Part shown: piece after piece, positions 60,660 through 64,000 of the stretch
Position numbering within the stretch: the first letter of the stretch is position 1
Layout: every line of letters begins with the position of its first letter
Assembly: GCA_018389105.1 (NCBI GenBank)
Contig: JACATO010000093.1
Coordinates: 186,001 to 250,000, forward strand
Length of the DNA stretch: 64,000 nucleotides
Direction: 5' to 3'
Source: Nautilus pompilius
Lineage: Eukaryota > Mollusca > Cephalopoda > Nautilida > Nautilidae
Notes under the pieces: model-generated
Seen by the model: the letters and a program-made list of their open reading frames with translations, nothing else
Databases searched by the model: none
What the model was told of the DNA's origin: nothing
Made by a program: the position numbers and the translations under genes

Positions 60660-62140
60660 TTTGAAAATATTGTTGCAACAAACAACCATAATGTCTTGCA
60701 GGATAATTTTTTGTCATGTTTGTTCTTTTTTTGTGATCGTGTGAACTTGAGATCTTAAAGTCACGTTCAACTGTAACTTGTGTTCATGGGGCAGTGTGTG
60801 ACTTTAGCCAGTTTGTACAGCTCAGGTTGAGCATTGTTTTGCTGATGTCAGTATTTCAAAATGCTTTTATTTTGGTTTGGCTCACAAGTAAGAAAAAAAA
60901 TAATAAAGAATTATATCAATGTTATTTTTTGACAAATTCATGATAAGATGACTTATTTCACTGCAGAAGAAGCTCGACTTCATCGTCATCTTCCCCGGCA
61001 TTCATTACTTTCATCTCTTTTGCTTGATGGTTGGTTGGTTGCTGCTGCAAGTCCAGCAGACCTGTTTTCTGGTACCTTGTGTCAAGAAAGATTGCAGCAA
61101 GATGCGTTGTTTCCAAGCTTAAATTCTTCCCCTTTTTATTTAGGTCTGTACACTGAGAAAAGTGTTGGCACTTTTGAGGTTTTAAGCTGGCATAGAGGTC
61201 TGCCATATTTAGCTATTCTGACCAGAACTATTTGCTGCCATTTTTGCTGGTTTGAGGGAAGTGAGTATTTATTAAATGGTGTTCCAATTGGCATCTTTTG
61301 ATATGAATTAGAGAATTTGACTTTGCCATATCCTGGCAGAATTCCTTCAACTTGAGCAAGCGCTCAAGCATATCATAAGTTGAGAGCCATGTCGTGAAGC
61401 AGGCTGAGATGGGTCTCTTCAGTTTGTTTCTTATGGATATCCACACCCTTCTGATTTATTCCTCGCCGACAGAATGAGTTTTAACAACTGTCTGAACAAT
61501 ACTAGAGTCTTTAGTGCAGCATCAACTGCTAGCTGGTGACTGGGCTGAGCAGTAGACGATTGTTACTCTGATGCCAGCATCAAGTTTAGTAAATTTTGTT
61601 TGTTTTTAGTCTACACATCTCACCTAAATCTTGTTTCCCTGTGACCAACCTTCTCTTTTGCATTAGCATCAAATATTTCAGTTCCAGTATCCAAGTTTTC
61701 CTCCTTACTTTCCTGTTCATTATCTTCATTTATGTGTTGGACACACTTTACCATGTTTGCACTGTTATATGTCATTATGCTGCCTATTTGCTGCATGCTG
61801 ATGTCATAGTAAGTACTTCAGAAACATGTTCTCGAGATGCTGGGATGTATGCCTTTCTCTGATTTCTTTCATAACTATGGTATGCATTGCAATCTTAGTT
61901 TTCACAAACTGGATATTAATGCTCAAAACAGTGATCCAAATGTGTTGTGCAGTCAGTTGTAAAAGAAAGAAGACTGCCATTCACTTCTCTGATGGACTGG
62001 TGACACTTGATACTTTCTTCCTAATATTGTCAGCATTAACAAAAACATTATGATATAAACCTTCAAGAATTGGATCAATTATCTTCCTAAAGCCAGAGCC
62101 TTCCATTAAGTTGAAAGGTCTTCTAAAGAGAAGCAGTCGA
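60660..62140 (-). pseudogene. hAT-family transposase, decayed
   Basis: Minus-strand pieces appear in the order of a hAT transposase across many shifts. RPFNLMEGSGFRKIIDPILE at about 62,125-62,060 corresponds to the PFxxVExxxFRKLL segment. LQLTAQHIWITV is LTxHxI-like. LKRPISACFTTWLSTYDMLE then RLLKLKEFC at about 61,415-61,330 corresponds to TRWNSTYDMLERLL. THLAAIFLDTRYQKTGL at about 61,107-61,057 matches xxLAxxLDPRYK. EDDDEVELLL follows. PELYKLAKVTHCP near 60,815 corresponds to the C-terminal dimerisation block (YPxLxxLAxxxLxxPATS). No frame is longer than about 82 codons. Possible 3' terminus near 60,040. Confidence 0.65.
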
Positions 62141-62149
62141 ACCATGAAC

Positions 62150-64000
62150 CAGTCTTGTGTCTAGTTGGTTTGGCTCGGTTCCAGAGTGGGGGGGTGTGAG
62201 AGAGAGGTTAAACTAGTTTATGGTTTCGGTTTAGTTATACTTCCCCATTAAGAGATTGCTAACCATTTATTTTTTGTTTAAAGGATAAAAGAAAAGATGT
62301 AATGATACTTCTGTTATAAGAAATTTCTTAGTGACTTCATATTTAAAAAAAAATGTACATAAATGTATCCTTATCATTGCCTTTTGTCTTACCATCTGGA
62401 TTAAATATTTAAATATGGTAATCAGATATGGCAAAGAAACTAATTGATGATGATGATGATGCACCCTTTTTTGGCGAGGAATTATTGTTTGAGGACAAAA
62501 CTTAACTTAGTGTGCCACCAGATAAATGGCTGTCACAGACAGCCTTGCACCAATAGATGTGAGGCTTAGCGATGGTTGGAGGAAAAAAAAAGAACAAAGG
62601 CTACTGTAACAACACTAGCATGACTATTTCCTTTTTTCTAAGATTCCCTTTGCTGGATCACAACCTTCTAGCTGTGAGTCTATCAGCTTAGTTGATACGA
62701 ATGCTACAAACATTTTCTTTTAACATCAAACTGGAATCTTTAGATGTTAATTTTTTAAAAAAATAATCACATATTACTTAGTTTCTCACTATTATAATCA
62801 GCAATATTAATGCTTTTTTTTTTTTTTTCATTTTTTCCCCCCAATTGTGGCCTTACAAACACATTGGAATGCTATTATTTGCTGTGCACTTGTTATAGTA
62901 GTCTAATGTCCATTTTGTATCACCTGGAATGATCTCATTGATGCTCTGATTGCTTCTAGTCATTTTTCGAAGTTGTGCAAAGAGCTTTGGTCATGTTGAG
63001 TGATGGCACATGGCTTTGTAGAAGAGTAACAACCAAGTTAGGTTTTTATACTTGCATGGATTTTAGTGAAGGTATAGAGAGTTTGCAATAACAACTTAAG
63101 CTTTACTGGGCCTTGTAACTGACCTAGGATTACTAGCCATTTTATTACTTGTAATAATGATGGTGCTCATGTCACCTTAACAGACTAGCTATCACTTTTT
63201 TAAAAACTGACAATAGTACAAGGATTAATAAATATTATGTGTAGTTAGTTTTTGCTCAGTCTCAAATTTTCTGAAAATTTTGTATATTAATGTAATGTAA
63301 TTTCACATTTAAAACGTATGAATGTCTGGTTTAATGAGTAATTATATTTGAAAAATTTTTTAATATTTCTGTTTTCTTAAAGATTTTTAAAAAAGCTTTA
63401 ATCTGTGGCTTGTAGCCTGAATTATATTTATCAGTATTGCAGTTATAGTTATGGATGTTTACTTTTGTGTCTTTGTCTGCTATTTATTTAAGAGAGATCT
63501 CAGGTTATCCAAGCATGTGTAATGAATGATAAGACAAGCTGTGAAAGTAAGACAAACAGAGCTATATGCCTGTCTATCAGCCTACTGCATTGTTTTGCAT
63601 TGTTTTTTTCATGTGCAGAGGAGTGTCAGCTCTTAAAACAGCAAATTGTTGGTTGAATTCCTTCCCCCCTTCTCTTGTTTGTCAATTAAGCAGAGAACCT
63701 GGTCATTCTTGTTGCTATGGCAATATTCATGGAACCCCATGTTTTTTGTTTTTTTTTCTTTCTAGCAGCTAGAATCTGTAATCAGATATTTAAGTTAGAC
63801 AAATCTTTCCTCAATTAGTGTCTTTGTTAAACCCCCATTGAATTTGTTAGCTTAGTAGAATGTATTTGTGACAAAATCTGTTTGATTTCTGAAAATATCT
63901 GATAAATAAATCTAATAATAATAAAAAGAAAATGTATAATGATGATGATCTGAAGGCCAGTCACATAATTTTATACAGATAATTTTACAGTATAAAGAAA
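62150..64000. other. AT-rich non-coding stretch
   Basis: Contains a G run at 62,188-62,194, a GAT trinucleotide run at about 62,444-62,461 and long T runs at about 62,813-62,828. No protein similarity or structured repeat was recognised. Confidence 0.6.

Noticed and set aside
61596-62053. Plus-strand open frames of 75 and 88 codons
   Set aside because: They are antisense to the decayed hAT transposase on the minus strand.
1-64000. CRISPR arrays, bacterial operons, ribosome binding sites, rRNA genes, viral genes
   Set aside because: No regularly spaced repeats, no gene-dense coding and no rRNA-like or viral protein motifs were seen; the window is of animal nuclear type.

Overview
This window looks like AT-rich non-coding DNA from an animal nuclear genome, either intronic or intergenic. 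Base composition is strongly biased to A and T, homopolymer A/T runs and loose microsatellites are everywhere, and stop codons are dense in all six frames. There are no bacterial-style operons and no rRNA or functional tRNA genes. The recognisable content is mobile DNA of metazoan types: Tc1/mariner, hAT, piggyBac, a tRNA-derived SINE family and an unusual CACTG-ended transposon family. I cannot fix the species. The mixture fits an invertebrate such as a mollusc or arthropod, but that is inference.

Layout. 1-9.4 kb is mostly featureless AT-rich DNA with a mariner-like relic (about 4.0-4.3 kb), a 28-bp tandem duplication, a splice-acceptor-like site near 6.04 kb and a GC-rich islet at 8.85-9.08 kb. 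A piggyBac-like relic lies at 9.5-10.1 kb and a trinucleotide repeat tract at 11.04-11.20 kb. 14.38-15.72 kb is copy B of the CACTG-ended element. 23.78-24.59 kb is a decayed Tc1 transposase and 29.28-30.43 kb is a Tc1 element with both terminal inverted repeats visible. 31.02-31.64 kb is a CpG-rich segment that, read on the minus strand, resembles a promoter, 5' leader and short first coding exon ending in a strong splice donor. Tc1-like relics lie at 36.3-37.0, 38.2-38.4 and 42.2-42.8 kb. 43.22-44.98 kb is copy A of the CACTG-ended element, with long inverted repeats and a TAA target duplication. A mariner-like fragment lies at 46.5-47.0 kb. 47-58 kb is largely empty. 59.9-60.4 kb holds an inverted repeat, followed by a decayed hAT transposase (60.66-62.14 kb, minus). 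Three copies of one SINE family lie at 33.8, 45.1 and 58.1-58.35 kb.

The most interesting item is the two-copy family at 43,224-44,977 and 14,383-15,722. Both copies have long imperfect inverted repeats starting CAC, with a TAA (or TAA/TCA) flank, and both encode decayed versions of the same protein, for which I see no standard transposase signature. The second item is the candidate minus-strand first exon at 31,024-31,087. No complete intact protein-coding gene is visible. All transposase reading frames are broken, so nothing here looks autonomously active.
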